DNA of 64,000 nt from Cololabis saira (GCF_033807715.1 NC_084599.1:27998125-28062124); one strand, 5' to 3'. Shown: positions 9,758 to 22,287, numbered from the stretch's first letter. Notes: generated by a model not told the origin, from the letters alone. Numbers and translations are program-made.

Positions 9758-11068
9758 GCGGTCATTTCTTATTGTTTTTAACAAGTGAGATGTGAAAAGT
9801 TGCAACAGTTTTCATGAAAACGAGCAGAGCTGTCCTGGAACAGACCATGGGCACACTGCTGAATGACTCTGCAGATGCAGTCCAGCCCTCGTCCTCAAAC
9901 TTCTGTGCTCTCCATGTGTGGGCATGTGTGAGTCTGTCTGGATGTCTGAACAGTAGTGTGGGTAGCAGTCATGGGTGTTAGTAAAACCCACATGATTTTT
10001 ATTGTGTTAACTGCATTAGTTCAAAAATAAAATGGACACTGAGTCATCTGATGATGTGAATGCACATAACACAGGGTGTGTATATACTGTGTATGTATGT
10101 TTGGGGGGGGGGGGTGGCGGTGGTTTGGGGGTACGGCACATTAATTTAAAAAATGAATTGCTCTTGGACTAAATTAAATTTCAGCTGGAATTAAATGACT
10201 CAAAGTGGTCTCTGTGTATACGTCTGAGCGCTGTGGGAGGGCAATATTGCTAAAAGGCTTTTAGAGGATTAATTTAATGTTTTTTTTTTTCTTTTTTCTT
10301 CTGCTCCATTTCTCCCAGCAATGTTTTTCTTTTATTTTTTATTTTTTTATTTCTTTGTTCCCCATTCAGGTGCTCATAAACCACGACATTCCTTTTTGCG
10401 CTGACATTTAGTGGCTACAAAATGGCAGAAAGCCAGCCAACAGGGTGCTGCACCCATGGAGGTGGGCTCAGCGTTATGTTTATGTTGTGTGCGGGAGAGA
10501 AAAGCAGCACAAGGCTGTTGCTTTGTTTTTTTTCCAGGGCTTCATGACACACTGTGGAAGTTGTCAGAGTGAGCAGAAGAGCAGTGTCCATCAAAAGCCA
10601 TTGTTGAAACAAAGTATTCCTGTTAAAGTCATAGCTGATCTGTTTTTATCGGCCACCATGGAAAACAATGAAATTAGAAAGAAAGCTTTTAAATTTTACA
10701 CAAACACAGGAACATAAATAGGTCTATTATAACCATATACACTTAAATATGATCCTTAAAGAATGGGAAATAATTTTTAGAAAGGGTTTTGTACTATTTT
10801 CTTTGGACAAAGAATATTTTGTCATGTAACCTCCATGACACATCTCATATCAAAGGGGAACTTTTTCCATCACCATTTTTTACTTATGTTTTAGCCACTG
10901 AATGTCATTCAAAACCTCTGATGTGTCACTCTTTAAAAACTATCATCTGTCATATACTCCCCTGAAATCATGATCAATTCTTGCTGGAACTACCTCCAAA
11001 AGATGGTTCTTCTTTTTCCAATTTATCCACAGTGTATTTACAGTGTCTATGTACCGGTATGCTAATAT
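9758..11068. other. No gene recognised
   Basis: AT-rich DNA with a G-run near 10101-10112 and T-rich runs near 10280-10360. I see no coding or structured element. Confidence 0.5.
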
Positions 11069-11420
11069 ATACAGTGTGTTTTATATAGCATCTATTACAA
11101 TAGAAATTGTCTCTAGGTGCTTTCCAGAGATGAAGTGCATGACCCCGGAGCATTTTTCAAATAAGCAGTGACAGGTATAAACTCACCTAGAGCGAGAAAA
11201 ATCAAACAGTGGCAAGCAAAAACTCCCTGTTTTAAACCTTGAGCTGGATCATAAGGGGGGCTGACGGCCAGCCGGTTAAAGGAAGAAAAGAGGATGGAGA
11301 GGAAAAAAAAGGATGAAGATTAAAGAGATGAGAGGCACAGATATATTGTCAACGGTACATGAGACCAAACACATTATCTCTTAGCTAGAGAACTATGGAG
11401 TTCTATGCACATATGACATG
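11069..11420. repeat. Teleost dispersed repeat (LINE-tail-like)
   Basis: Contains GTTTTATATAGCATCTATTA, then TAGAAATTGTCTCTAGGTGC and GCAAGCAAAAACTCCCTGTT, recurrent strings of a very abundant fish repeat, followed by a purine-rich stretch. The copy at 38645-38975 has the later part of a related unit (ccatctgccacaaccagttgg). Class not settled. Confidence 0.45.
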
Positions 11421-12710
11421 ATTAGTTGATTTACTACAGAGACGACTATATAAACGGGTGCAGACAGCAAACTCCGAGGTGGTCAGAGGGTCGGACTGCA
11501 GGTCAGCCAGACATTTAGAAAGTCCAATTAATACCATCCATACATGCACGTATGGAAACATATGTACATGATACTCCTATAAAAGTTGAAAAAAAAGTTC
11601 AAAAAAAGATAGCACTCACTTTAGCAAGCTGTAATGGAAAAGAACAACACTGAATGGGACAATACATAAGTGATAGAAGCAGTTAAAAGGAGATAACATG
11701 CTGTTAAACCCTTCTGCTTACAATTATATCAAAACCGTTACCACGACTGATTTTGAAGAGGCTTTTGGAGAGACAGATGCTGCTTCCTTCTAAGAAACTG
11801 TATTCTGTCTGAGTCTTTTTCCAGACCATAGTTATGGTGGGGTAAAATAAGTAACAAAATAAAAAGAAACTGTTACTTTATGTAACATTAACTGTGTGTT
11901 ATCAGCTTGTACGAAACAACCCTATGCCGTTTGGTCTGCATTAAAAGACCACAGTTAATTTTCTCAGAGTCCACTTTGCAGGTGTGAAAGCTCATCCGAA
12001 CTCTGCTTTGTAATAAACAATTGAACTCTGATCCACCTGAAAATGTGGAGTTCAGTTCGCCAAAAGTAAACCTTGGTACAGTCTGCTTCCAGTTGGAAAA
12101 ACAAATGGAATATCAAGCAACCAAAGAGAGGAAGTCTTTTTATTATGTGCAGGGCAACATGCTGGATGGTTCATTGCCTTGCCTGCTGCTCGTATTGAGC
12201 ACCTTGTTGTGAAAAACCAATAATGTTTGAACACCAAATTAAAAGAAGAAACTCCAAGACTGCATCTCTTTGTCGCTGCTCCATTGTTTGTTTTTGGAGG
12301 GAACAAGCCGACTGAAACGGATGGATTTCTGTATTTGGTCCTGGTCAATCGATGTGCCTGGTTTTCTTCTTCCTTGTGCTTATTTTTTCTCTTCTTAGTC
12401 AATTTTTCTTTCAGAAGAAAACCACCCCAAACATGCAGGTGTTTTAGGTGCATCATGTTGTCCAAAGGTTTTGGCCCATTTCAAAAATGAAGTGTGAAAA
12501 TGAACCACACCAAACATGTGACATTTTCGGACTTTCCCTGCCCAATAGAGAGTCCCCCTGACAATTGGCGTGTGAATGTGTCCCTAGTCACCAAATTGCT
12601 GCAGGGGGATGAAGACCGCTTTCCCTATCTTTAATGTGATACCCGGACAAAACATGGGTTGCAAAAATCTCGGACCACAATATTTGTTCGTTGAGAAAAT
12701 AAGAAAATAG
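11421..12710. other. No gene recognised
   Basis: Unique-looking DNA. Open frames on both strands near 12030-12480 overlap one another in antisense and lack motifs. Confidence 0.45.
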
Positions 12711-12752
12711 GTTGATTCTGATTTATTTATTTCATGTAATCACCACTTCCCA
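12711..12752 (+). repeat. Exact 42-bp duplicate, copy 1
   Basis: Forty-two bases starting GTTGATTCTGATTTATTTAT and ending CACCACTTCCCA are repeated without mismatch at 14461-14502. Flanks differ at once on both sides. Confidence 0.9.
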
Positions 12753-14460
12753 ACCTGATGAAGCAAGATTTTTTTTTCTTCTTCTTCTTTCAAGTAGTTG
12801 CAGAGCCCACTGCTCTTGGTCATAAAGTGTCAAGCTTAGCAGGATGGCGCAATTGCTAATGTTTGCTCATATTTTATGTTTCCAAAGACAGAAATTCCTT
12901 TCATGTAGCTCCCCGAGTATACTGGATTCGCCCAGTTCAAAACAAAATGATTCCTAAATATGTGATTTTAGTCTTTTTTTTAATCTTTAAAAATTGTGTT
13001 TATTCAACATTAAAAGCAATTTTGGTCCCCATGTGCTCAGTTTATTTTATAATAAAAAAATGCAAAGCTTTTGGAATCAAGTGCCATTCCAAGATTTTCC
13101 ATGTTATGCCTCATAACACTAAATAAATGACCCTACCTATGATCCATCAGTCAATCTATCAAGCAAGCAAACAATCCAGTCACCCAGTACACTAATAATT
13201 AATCACACATTCATTCATAAATGGTGATGTAGAGCGGATGATGCTCACACATAAACATCCTCTCACTTTAAATTAGCAGGCAAGAGACTGACGGTGAAAA
13301 GATGAATGGTTTCTAGTTTTCTGGGGCTTGTTTTGATGACCCATGTTCAGTTAAATTATTGCAGCAATGATGTCACGACAGTGATGAATTACTTCTCTTA
13401 CTATTTCATTAGCTGTGTCGACACTTACCCACTGAGAATGAACTCACAGTGATTATACCAGCCTTTTCTTACTTTAAATTTGGCAAATAATGTCACAGAA
13501 TGTCACTATAGGAAATGGTGTAAGAAAAACACAATTAACTGAATGATGAAGTAAAATGCAAGATCTTAAATCTGGATTTTTTCCATTTGCTTAAACGCAC
13601 ACAAACTCTTTTGGTCTAAATACTGTGAGCAAAGTAAGTAATAGGAAATGTCAGACACTTTTTTAACTGTGCTTTCTGAATTAGAACAGGAAAAACAGGA
13701 TCTTTTTTTTATAGAAATGTCCTGAAAATGTGGTGGTTTATTTCACTTTTAAAATACAATCTCTTCTCATTACAGAAATTAGAAATGGTTTTCAGATTGT
13801 CTCAACAGCATTGTTTTCTCTGACATCTTGGGATGTAAGAACAGTTGTCATAACTTTCCTATATAAAGTAATCCTTTGGAGGAAAAGGAAAATAAACAAT
13901 TTAGTTGTCTTCCTCTTCATGTAGGCTACTGTCCTGAAATCTGAAATGGTCAGAATATCATATTCTACAATTATTCTTTACTGCAACTTTCTTTAGAAGC
14001 TGTTCTTTAAAAAAAAAAAAAATATTTATTAGTAAAATTTGAAAAGGAAAACACACAGGACACTATATTGTTAGAAATGTTTAATAGTTGATTTGTTTAT
14101 CCTTTCTGTATAAGGTTTACTGTATATTTAGCTTTTTTTTTCTCAAATCTTTCCACCACTGTAACAAGGATATTTGCCCATTGTGGTATTAATAACATAT
14201 AATCTAATCTAATTTATGTCTTTTACATAGAGAAATGTTGTGTATTTATGTTTTAACAGTGGATTTAAGAATTGCGAATGTGCTCTGTAATTAGTGCCAG
14301 TGTGTCTCATCAGTGATGGGGAAGGGGTAATCAGAGCAAATTGCGACAAATCATCATGGTGTTTTAATTGTGCACCTGCATTTTTGTGTTTGTAGTTTCA
14401 CATTTGAGCAACGTTATTTCTTTTTTCCATACTCATTTTTTTTAGATAACAGATTTTGTA
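12753..14460. other. AT-rich sequence, no gene
   Basis: Homopolymer A and T runs, short open frames without family features. No repeat boundary was recognised. Confidence 0.5.
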
Positions 14461-14502
14461 GTTGATTCTGATTTATTTATTTCATGTAATCACCACTTCC
14501 CA
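14461..14502 (+). repeat. Exact 42-bp duplicate, copy 2
   Basis: Identical to 12711-12752 and in the same orientation, 1.75 kb downstream. It ends about 47 bp before the dispersed repeat at 14549. Confidence 0.9.
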
Positions 14503-14548
14503 GGAGCCTCGATCTGAGTGTGTTTTATTAAAACACAATACAAAAGAA

Positions 14549-15297
14549 ATTAAAGCTGCAAGCAGCGATGAACGGGCCCTCGCGCGTGCAATTTTCACCC
14601 ATAAAGATCAAGGACTCAAAACTAAGTCCTATGACACCACCCCATGACTTTTTATGTCAAACCATTCAAAAAATGTGGCAGAAAATAGGAACTATAAAAT
14701 ATCGACCAATCAGAAGAAGGGACGAGGCTAATTTGCACCAATTAAGGTGAAGGAGTCAAAACTGAGTCCAATGACACCACTCATGACTCCCTATGTTGAA
14801 CCATTCAAAAGTTATGGCAGAAAGTAGGAACTATCAAATATGAACCAATCAGATGAAGGGGGGCGTGCTTTTTGGCATCTTGCGTTGCCACGGTAGCGCT
14901 TTTGACTGAGAAAAGTAATGCGCGCCTTCGCAGGATGGAGATGCACATTTTGATGTATAACACAAATGGCCGACTTCCTGTTCGGTTTCGGCCATGGCAC
15001 CAAGCGACTTTTATTTAAGTTGCGACATGATACAGGTGTGTACCGATTTTCGTGCATGTACGTCAAACCGTATTGTGGGGCTTGAGGCACAAAGTTTTTT
15101 AGGGGGCGCTGTTGAGCCATTAGGCCACGCCCATTAATGCAAACCATTAAATATCCAATTTTTCGGCAGGCCTGACTTGCGTGCAAAATTTGGTGACTTT
15201 TGGGGCACGTTTAGGGGGGCAAAAAGGCCTTCATTTCGTCAAAAAAAAAAAAAAAAATCCTACAGATACAATAGCGCCTTCGCACTGTCAGTGCCTA
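14549..15297 (+). repeat. Abundant teleost repeat, copy 1
   Basis: Starts ATTAAAGCTGCAAGCAGCGA and GAACGGGCCCTCGC, and ends near AGATACAATAGCGCCTTCGC followed by a dyad ACTGTCAGTGC. Homologous along most of its length, inverted, to 19844-20790. I recognise the terminal strings as a very common fish repeat but cannot assign its class with certainty. Open frames inside it are not convincing. Confidence 0.7.
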
Positions 15298-15394
15298 ATG
15301 ATTGTCAATGGTTTAAAAACATTCACACATTCTGATTGAAGAAGTTGATTACTGTTGCTGTGAATTAAATGAATCATGCTGTTCCTGTGTCTGC

Positions 15395-16310
15395 CAGGGG
15401 CGTCACTAGACTTAAGACTACCGGGGCACAGATAATGCATGTGAAAAAAGATTTTTGCACTTATTTATATTTAAAAAAGCATAAATAGTGCTTTAAACTA
15501 TACAATCGGATCAGATTATGTTGTTGACTGGATCTGAATGAACCGATGCATTTGGCCCACTCGTGAACTTTAATCTAGTATTTTAGCCAATTATAAAGGC
15601 AAACCAACTGACAAGACAAGTTCATATTACTGTGCAATTTTTCTGTGAAATAAATTTGAATGGTTTAAAAAATTGAGTCAAGACTTGATGATTGAGGAAA
15701 AATGTACCCACATTTGTAAACCTGAAGGTAGACAATTTGAGATTGAGATATAGAGGGCTATATCTAGTGAACTAACACAAGCTGTCATCATTGACGCAGA
15801 GGTCCTGACCAGAACCAGCATGATCCCGCCGTTAACGCACTGTTTCACGCTGATAGTCAACTCACTCAAAATTCTCCTTGGGTCTGACTCTCTCATCACC
15901 AACATAGCATTAAAGTCATAAACACAGGTTGATGTTTCCTAGCTAGGGCTTACCTCTCTCATTTCTCCTTGCTGTTTCATCTCTGCTGCGAGCGAAAAAC
16001 TGTCTGATGTCCATCTACAGAAGTAATACTGTTTGAGTCAAATCAAAATCAAAATAATATATGACATTATATAAGTATTCACCTAACGTTACGTACCTTT
16101 AGTCACTCAGCTGCTAGACAGCGCCTCTCTCTCTATTTCTCTACAAGTGACTACCATATTAAGTAGCCATGTGCGCATTTTGTAACTTATTCTATGTAAA
16201 CTTAAAACGCCAGTGATTTTTTTTTTTTTTTTTACTGGTGAAATTTATACCGGGGCACTGCAGATCAAGACTGGGTCATGTGCCCCAGTAAACTTTGCCT
16301 GGCGACGCTG
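15395..16310. mobile_element. hAT-like element with CAGGGGCGTCACTAG end
   Basis: Left end CAGGGGCGTCACTAG then ACTACCGGGGCACA; right end, read inward from 16310, CAGCGTCGCCAGGC then TTACTGGGGCACA. The two are imperfect inverted repeats of about 35 bp. The flanks GTGTCTGC (15387-15394) and GTGTCTCT (16314-16321) are similar but not exact and are slightly offset, so the boundary or the duplication is blurred. The interior is AT-rich with no recognisable transposase. Confidence 0.6.
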
Positions 16311-16549
16311 ATGGTGTCTCTTCTGCATATATTAATTTACCTACGTAAATATGTAAATAACATTAGCACAGCTGACTTAAAGTTCTCATTTACACTATTA
16401 CAGTTCTGAATAGTGGTAGGGAACATCTACATCTTTTGCTATCAGTTTGGCCCAAGGCGTTTTGATTTGTCCTTATAACTGTGGAGTTGTTATTAACTCA
16501 ATTTGCAAACATTTTGCATGTGGAAGTTAGAACAAATAGCCTTCGACTT

Positions 16550-16597
16550 AAACTGGGAGCTTTGCAGCTCCTTCCTTTAATCTTCAACACTTGATGA
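16550..16597 (+). repeat. 48-bp near-duplicate, copy 1
   Basis: AAACTGGGAGCTTTGCAGCT followed by CTTTAATCTTCAACACTTGATGA-like sequence matches 19047-19094 at 45 of 48 positions, in the same orientation. Confidence 0.85.
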
Positions 16598-16979
16598 GTT
16601 GATGAGTGCTGCCTTAGGTTCAGTATCATCTCCAAGGACAGGCTGTCAAACTCGCTCTACTGAAACACATGGTGATGGTCATTTACCCCATAATTACTGA
16701 ATTATACTGTTAAACCCCAAAACTGCACTTGTAAACAACACATGTATAGACAACAGGTATAGACAATAATGAGGGGAAACATTTCTATCCTTTAAACTGA
16801 TTAATAAGCAGTGATGGTACTGAAAGAATATTTGTCATATAGTTCTAAGATTTCAAATTAGGAGCTCTAATTTCAAATAAATATTGTAAAGGCCCCATGT
16901 TGTTGTATGCATTAAAAGGAAAGGAGGATGGCGGAAGGGTTTAGGTGGGAACTATCCTATTCTACATGACAATATAAAT

Positions 16980-17005
16980 ATTCATTCATTCATTCATTCA
17001 TTCAT
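16980..17005 (+). repeat. (ATTC)n microsatellite
   Basis: Six tandem ATTC units, followed by a short inverted echo (AGATTCATGAATGAA). Confidence 0.9.
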
Positions 17006-17769
17006 AGATTCATGAATGAAACAATATAAATAAATGTTTTTAAAACTAACTGCAAGTTTAGTTTCAGTTTTGATTTTCCTTTCATTCTAAAGATACAAAA
17101 ACAACCACATAGAATAACTGAAATGTAAATAAAGATGCTTTCATTTTGAATCTTAATTGTTGGCACAGTGCATCTCCCTGTGAACTTCCATGGAAATTAG
17201 CATCCCACAGAGCTTGAATTTGAATTTCTAATTGCAGGTTCCCAAGTGCAATTTAATGGAGTTGTCATGTTGACGACATGGTATGCATCAACAGATTAAA
17301 AGATTATCATTCAGAGACTGATGATGCCATATCCTCAGGGGGTGAAGTGAATGTATTGCTTTTGTTCAAAGCAGCAGCATTTGAGCAACAGTGAGAATTA
17401 CTTCCTATCCCTGAAAAACCAACTGGACAATGTATTTTCCTATTTAGTATTATATTGTATTTTTACAATGTTATTCATTACAGACAGATAAGCATAGAAG
17501 TTGCAAGTTTCACACTTGTGAAATTTACAAATGTTGGACATTTTCTTTTTCTACTTTAAATGTATCGTTGTGCAAAGATTGTCTTTTTAATATATTTGTA
17601 TTTGTTTTATTGTTCATTAATGTTATAAAGCTAAACCAAACATTTTTGAAATAAAATAAAGATAACATGAAACATAGTTGGTCTTTTAATATTATCAAAA
17701 ACAACATATTAAGAAAAACAATGGTTCTGTGTATTTAAAAAAAAATATATAAATAAAGTCAAAAAGAAG

Positions 17770-18310
17770 AAACAATATGAAGAAGGCTCTTTACTCCACA
17801 AGTAACGAGTGATTTGACAGCTTGTTGATCCATCCATCCTTTTAGCAGCAATAGAATTAGTCGTTTTCTTTATTGGTCTCTCATGTCGTTGTAACATAAT
17901 TGTGGTCCATTTTTCTTTACAGCATTGCTTGATTTCATCGTGGTTCGCACCATCTGTTTCCGCACAGCCCTCTTCAGATCCTGCCACAGCATTTTAATTG
18001 GGTTGATGTCTGGAGTCTGGCAAGGGTACTCCATGACCTCTTTTGTTTCTTTTATTTTTCAGCCGTTCTGATAGATTTGGTGTTTTTCATATCGTTGTTC
18101 TGTTGCATGACCCGAAACCTCACAGGAATTCATGACCAACTTCTGCAAGGTCTTGTGGTAGCAAAACAACCCCAAATCATCACCCATGCACCATCTTTCT
18201 TGACAGTGACGCTGTTTGGTTTTGACTAACACATCATTGTGTACTATCAAGGCCAAACAACTTTATTTTGGTCTCATCTCCCATGGGACATTGTTCCAGA
18301 AGTCTTGTGG
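17770..18310 (-). pseudogene. Tc1/mariner transposase relic
   Basis: On the minus strand, scattered frames carry Tc1-like landmarks in the right order: GDETKIKLFGLDS-like near 18270-18300, a WHG/FGVVLL-like strand near 18180, then EYPCQTPDINPIKMLWQDLK near 17990-18040 and a trailing GGS-like region near 17820. The last block is the Tc1 signature containing the third acidic catalytic residue (normally NPIE); here the glutamate codon reads lysine. Several frameshifts and stops break it. The usual length is about 340 residues; only the C-terminal half is visible. The terminal repeats were not found. Confidence 0.7.
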
Positions 18311-19843
18311 TTGGTTGAGATGCAGTTTTGTCTTTGTGTTTTACAAAACAAACAAACATTAAACTTATACAAAAGCAGGTGTGCACTCTGAAACTGTAGT
18401 AACTGAAACTTTCCTGTTTAAATTTTTTTTAATATTTTTTCCCCTCTCAGCAAAATAGATTACATAAAAGTATGTAATACGTGGAGTTTGTGAGTGTGAA
18501 GGTTGACCACATAGAAAACATTGAATATTATCCTAATATTTCTGGCATGAAATCTGGGTAATTTGTTCTTTCATGACTGATATGATTGATAACTGTCTTG
18601 ATGATTTGACAAAGAGTTATTTTGAACTTTTCTAAATGAATCAATAGATAATACACTTGGGGGTAAAAAAGCTCAAACAAGGCTTTTTTTTTTCTTTTTT
18701 TTTAGCAAAGATAATTTGGAGTGTTGCTCATGGCAAAATGATACTCTGATGATCAAACAGTTTTAAAGATCCACATTACAGAGGGGTCCATGTCCTAGCA
18801 TCAAAACGAAAGGTCTTTTGAAGCTGCCAAAGCACAAAGCATAGTGACGTCTTACCCAGGGGTGGGACCCAGTAAACTAGACAAACAGCAGCTGAGCTTA
18901 TATAGCCAAGAGACAGTCAAGGAAAGGAAAAGGAAGATTGTTCTCTTTTTTTTGTTTTTGACCCAAGAGGGAACGGACAGATTCTGACCTTCGAATTTCA
19001 TCCCACCAATTTCTATGTTCTGTCAAGGAAGCGTGAATCTAATTTGAAACTGGGAGCTTTGCAGCTTCGTCCTTTAATCTTTAACACTTGATGAATTCAG
19101 AGGAAAGAGAGAGAGAGGGTGATAGAGAGAGACTGACAGAGAGAGAAGAATGAAAGAAAGAAAAAAAAAGGTTAAGATGAATGGAAACCGTTTTCAAATT
19201 ACAGTACACACAAATTAAAAACAGGAGGCATGAAGTTTGATTTTGGGCCTCTAATACACTAGAAAAGTCTAACAGATGAAATGGCTTTACTTTTTAATAG
19301 TGAAACCACGATACAAGAGGGTGAGCTAGATATGTATGCTCAGACTCCTGCTAGATTGTTTCCACATTACTGCCATGTGAAACTTAAGAAAACGTTGGCA
19401 GACACTGAGGAAGCACCCTCTTGATATTATCTGCCTGATACCCGCTGTCAAAAGCAGAATGTATTTAAGCATAATAAAAGAGAGTTGAGGCAATGGTGAG
19501 AGATTGAGGGAGGGTGGGGGGGGGGGGGGGGGTTGTGCAACACAAAGCATACAAAATGCGTTTGCTGCAGAGTATAATGTGCCATAGAGAAATAGTGCAG
19601 TTTTATTGCCTGGAGGAGTAGAAGTGGCTTTTATATTCATGCTCACTCTCCAGGAGGCAGCAGTGGTGGCGGGCAGTGACTGATGCGCCACGCAGATACA
19701 GGGTTGGACTTTTGCTGGACTGCAGAATATGCCCAGTTAATGAGGAATCCAAATGTATCCCCTTACTTTTAATAATGTTTAAAAAAACAGAAAAAAATGT
19801 CCTTTGGATGTCTGAGGCAGGTCTCCAAAAACCTTTCCCTATT
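18311..19843. other. No gene recognised
   Basis: Includes a purine-rich stretch (19099-19170, GAGA and GAAA words), a G-run (about 19516-19532) and a 48-bp repeated segment at 19047. I see no coding feature. Confidence 0.5.
19047..19094 (+). repeat. 48-bp near-duplicate, copy 2
   Basis: Second copy of 16550-16597, three mismatches, 2.5 kb apart. It stops where a GA-rich tract starts. Confidence 0.85.
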
Positions 19844-20790
19844 ATTAGGGCCCGAGGACAGTGGGAAGGGCCTATTGTATCTGTAGGAATTTTTCTCGTC
19901 TTTGTTTTTGTTTTTCCGACGAAATGAGGGCCTTTTTGCCCCAAAACTCACCAAATTTTGCACACAAGCCAGGCCTGGTGAAAAATATGATATTTAATGG
20001 TTTGCATTAATGGGCGTGGCCTATTGGCTCAACAGTGCCCCCTAGAAAACTTTGTGCCTCAAGCCCCAAAATACGTTTTGACGTGCATGCAAGAAAATCG
20101 CTACACACCTGTATCATGTTGCAACAGAAAAGTCTCTTGGCGCCATGGCCGAAACTGAAAAGGAAGTCGGCCATTTTCAATGAATCGTGTCATTTTGGCG
20201 AAATTTATGCCATTTCTTCAGCCACTTCAGAGCCTGAACCGTAACGTGCACCCAGGTGTGTTATACATCAAAATGTGCGTCTCCATCCTGCAACGACGCG
20301 CATTACTTTTCTAGGTCAAAAGCGTTACCGTGGCGACGCTAGACGCCAAAAAGCGCGCCCACCCTTCATCTGATTGGTTCAAACAGAAAAAACTTTGTGC
20401 CTCAAGCCCCACAATACGGTTTGACGTACATGCTCGAAAATCGGTACACACCTGTATCATGTCGCAACTTAAAGAAAAGTCTCTTGGCGCCATGGCCAAA
20501 ACCGAACAGGAAGTCGGCCATTTTGAACCTTTTGAATTAATCGTCGTCATTTTGGTGAAATTTATGCCATTTCTTCTGCCGCGTCAGAGCCCGAACCGTA
20601 ACGTGCACCCAGGTGTGTTATACATCAAAATGTGCGCAAATTAGCCCCGCCCCTTTTTCTGATTGGTCGATATTTCATTGTTCTATTTTCGGCCATAACT
20701 TTTGAATGGTTTGACATAAAGACTCGTGGGTGGTGTCATCGGACTTAGTTTTGAGTCCTAACCTTATTTGCGTGCAATTTGCCTGAAGAA
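19844..20790 (-). repeat. Abundant teleost repeat, copy 2, with internal duplication
   Basis: Reverse-complement relative of 14549-15297, beginning AGGGCCCGAGGACAGTGGGA and ending near TTGCGTGCAATTTGCC then (ATT)n. Longer than copy 1 because a block of about 240 bp occurs twice (20046-20279 and 20389-20636). Confidence 0.7.
20046..20636. repeat. Imperfect tandem duplication inside the dispersed repeat
   Basis: Both units run from AAAACTTTGTGCCTCAAGCC to ATACATCAAAATGTGCG and contain GAAGTCGGCCATTTT and GTAACGTGCACCCAGGTGTG. They are separated by about 110 bp of sequence that fits between them in the consensus order, suggesting unequal exchange between two copies or template slippage. Confidence 0.75.
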
Positions 20791-20799
20791 TTATTATTA

Positions 20800-21240
20800 T
20801 TATTATAGGAATCGGATGGATGAATGGGCTGCCTGGGTCTGGGGCCCTCCATTGTCGTCCCGCGCGGGTGTCGCCTTGTTGGGGCGCTCCTCTGGTCTTG
20901 GAGGGCCGGCGGTGGCTCTGTCTCTCCGGCCAGGCTGGCCTCTCGTCGGGTTGGGGTCGTCGGCCTGGGGGGTGTGGGCTCCTGGCCGCATGTCCGGCCC
21001 GGATCGGCTGGCCGGGATTCGCCTGGGTCGCGGTCCGCCACCGCGGGATCCCTGGCTGCCTCCTCCCGTAGTCGTGGGGATACGTTTTTCTCGTTCCCAC
21101 TCCCTTTCGAGTGTTAACAAATTAATTTGTATTTTGAACCTGCACATCTACTGTTAAAGGTATTTGTTTAATTTTCTGTTGCACGCAGGTCACTTATGTT
21201 ATGTTGTATTGCTCAAAATAAACATGAACTGAACTGAATA
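20800..21240 (+). repeat. GC-rich retroposon 3' end
   Basis: A GC-rich block (about 20815-21070) followed by AT-rich sequence ending TATTGCTCAAAATAAACATG then AACTGAACTGAA. The AATAAA signal and the terminal short repeat resemble a fish LINE 3' untranslated region. The many long open frames here on both strands come from base composition and are not counted as genes. Confidence 0.5.
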
Positions 21241-22276
21241 TGCTCTTAAAAAGTGCTCCAGTTCCTCCTCCCCTTTTTAGCATTGTGGATGAGCACCTGA
21301 AAAATGTTCCTGCAACCACATCTTTCTAAAATATTTTTTGTACTAAATTCCTAACAGACCTGATTTGTCTTTCAGTGCTCCAAGTCCTTCAATTTTATGT
21401 GCAAGTGATTTTCATATTCTCCATGACAAGTCGGTGGAGAAGCGGTTCTCTTCCTTGCATCCCATTTTGCTCCTGCTAAACGTTCTCAGTGTCTCCTCTT
21501 GAAATTCTCAGGATCTTGGCCTTTCATCGGTGGTGTGTAAAAAAAAAGAAAGAAAAAGCCACAAAAAAACGAATTCAGCTGCTCCCATATGTAAACAAGT
21601 ATCCTGTTGTCATAGTTACTCATCATAAAAGATTATTAAATTGACTTGCCCACCAGAATTGACAGCAGATATCATTAAAGCAGCACAGCACCCAAATGAG
21701 GGAAGAAAAATGCTTCAAAATGTATATTTTTATGAAAAAAAAACAACAAAAAAGAAACATTAGAAAATCTGAAGACTTTACAAAGAAAAAAAAAACATCT
21801 TGAGCTGCTGTAATGAGCTGTCACTGGTGTGGCGGCTCTCTGGAATAATGCATTTGTGCATCCATTATAGTATTTTAAAATTACTGTACAGTGGCATGTC
21901 TTTTTTGCGAACATATTCAGAAGTTTACACAAAAATATACTTTGGATGGAAATGGCAGCTGAACTCAAATAATATGTAACACTTGTGATGCAAAGAAACT
22001 GAGTAATTTTGATAACTAAGAGAAGACAAAAGAATGAATACATGAATAAAAGTAATAGATTAATTTCATTAGGTAAAGAAATACAATTCAATCAATTCTT
22101 TTGATTTTGTGACTAGAAGAAGTACAGGAATCATGGGATTAACACATGCTACACCTTTTCATTTTAAGTACAAGTAAGTACAAATGTCCCTGACGTATCT
22201 CAAAATCGGATTTGGTATTATAGTCCAGTGCTGTTCAGTCTCAGAGAAATAACCAAAACAGGATTTTGTCATATAG
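21241..22276. other. No gene recognised
   Basis: AT-rich, with A-runs near 21540 and 21780. The longest open frame (minus strand) is hydrophobic and low complexity. Confidence 0.5.
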
Positions 22277-22287
22277 TGAAATTTGAA

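Larger units (their letters stand above)
16319..17760. other. No gene recognised
   Basis: AT-rich DNA. It holds a 48-bp repeated segment (16550-16597) and an (ATTC)n tract (16980-17005), but nothing coding. Confidence 0.5.

Noticed and set aside
12052..12490. Overlapping open frames on both strands
   Set aside because: Antisense overlap without motifs; AT-rich, no splice signals that agree with either frame.
15395..16310. Exact 8-bp duplication for the hAT-like element
   Set aside because: The candidate flanks GTGTCTGC and GTGTCTCT match at six of eight positions and are offset by three bases on the right, so I do not claim it.
20675..21157. Several overlapping open frames of 80-140 codons on both strands
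   Set aside because: They lie in a GC-rich block with few stops by composition, overlap in all frames, have no motif, and end in a retroposon-like 3' tail.
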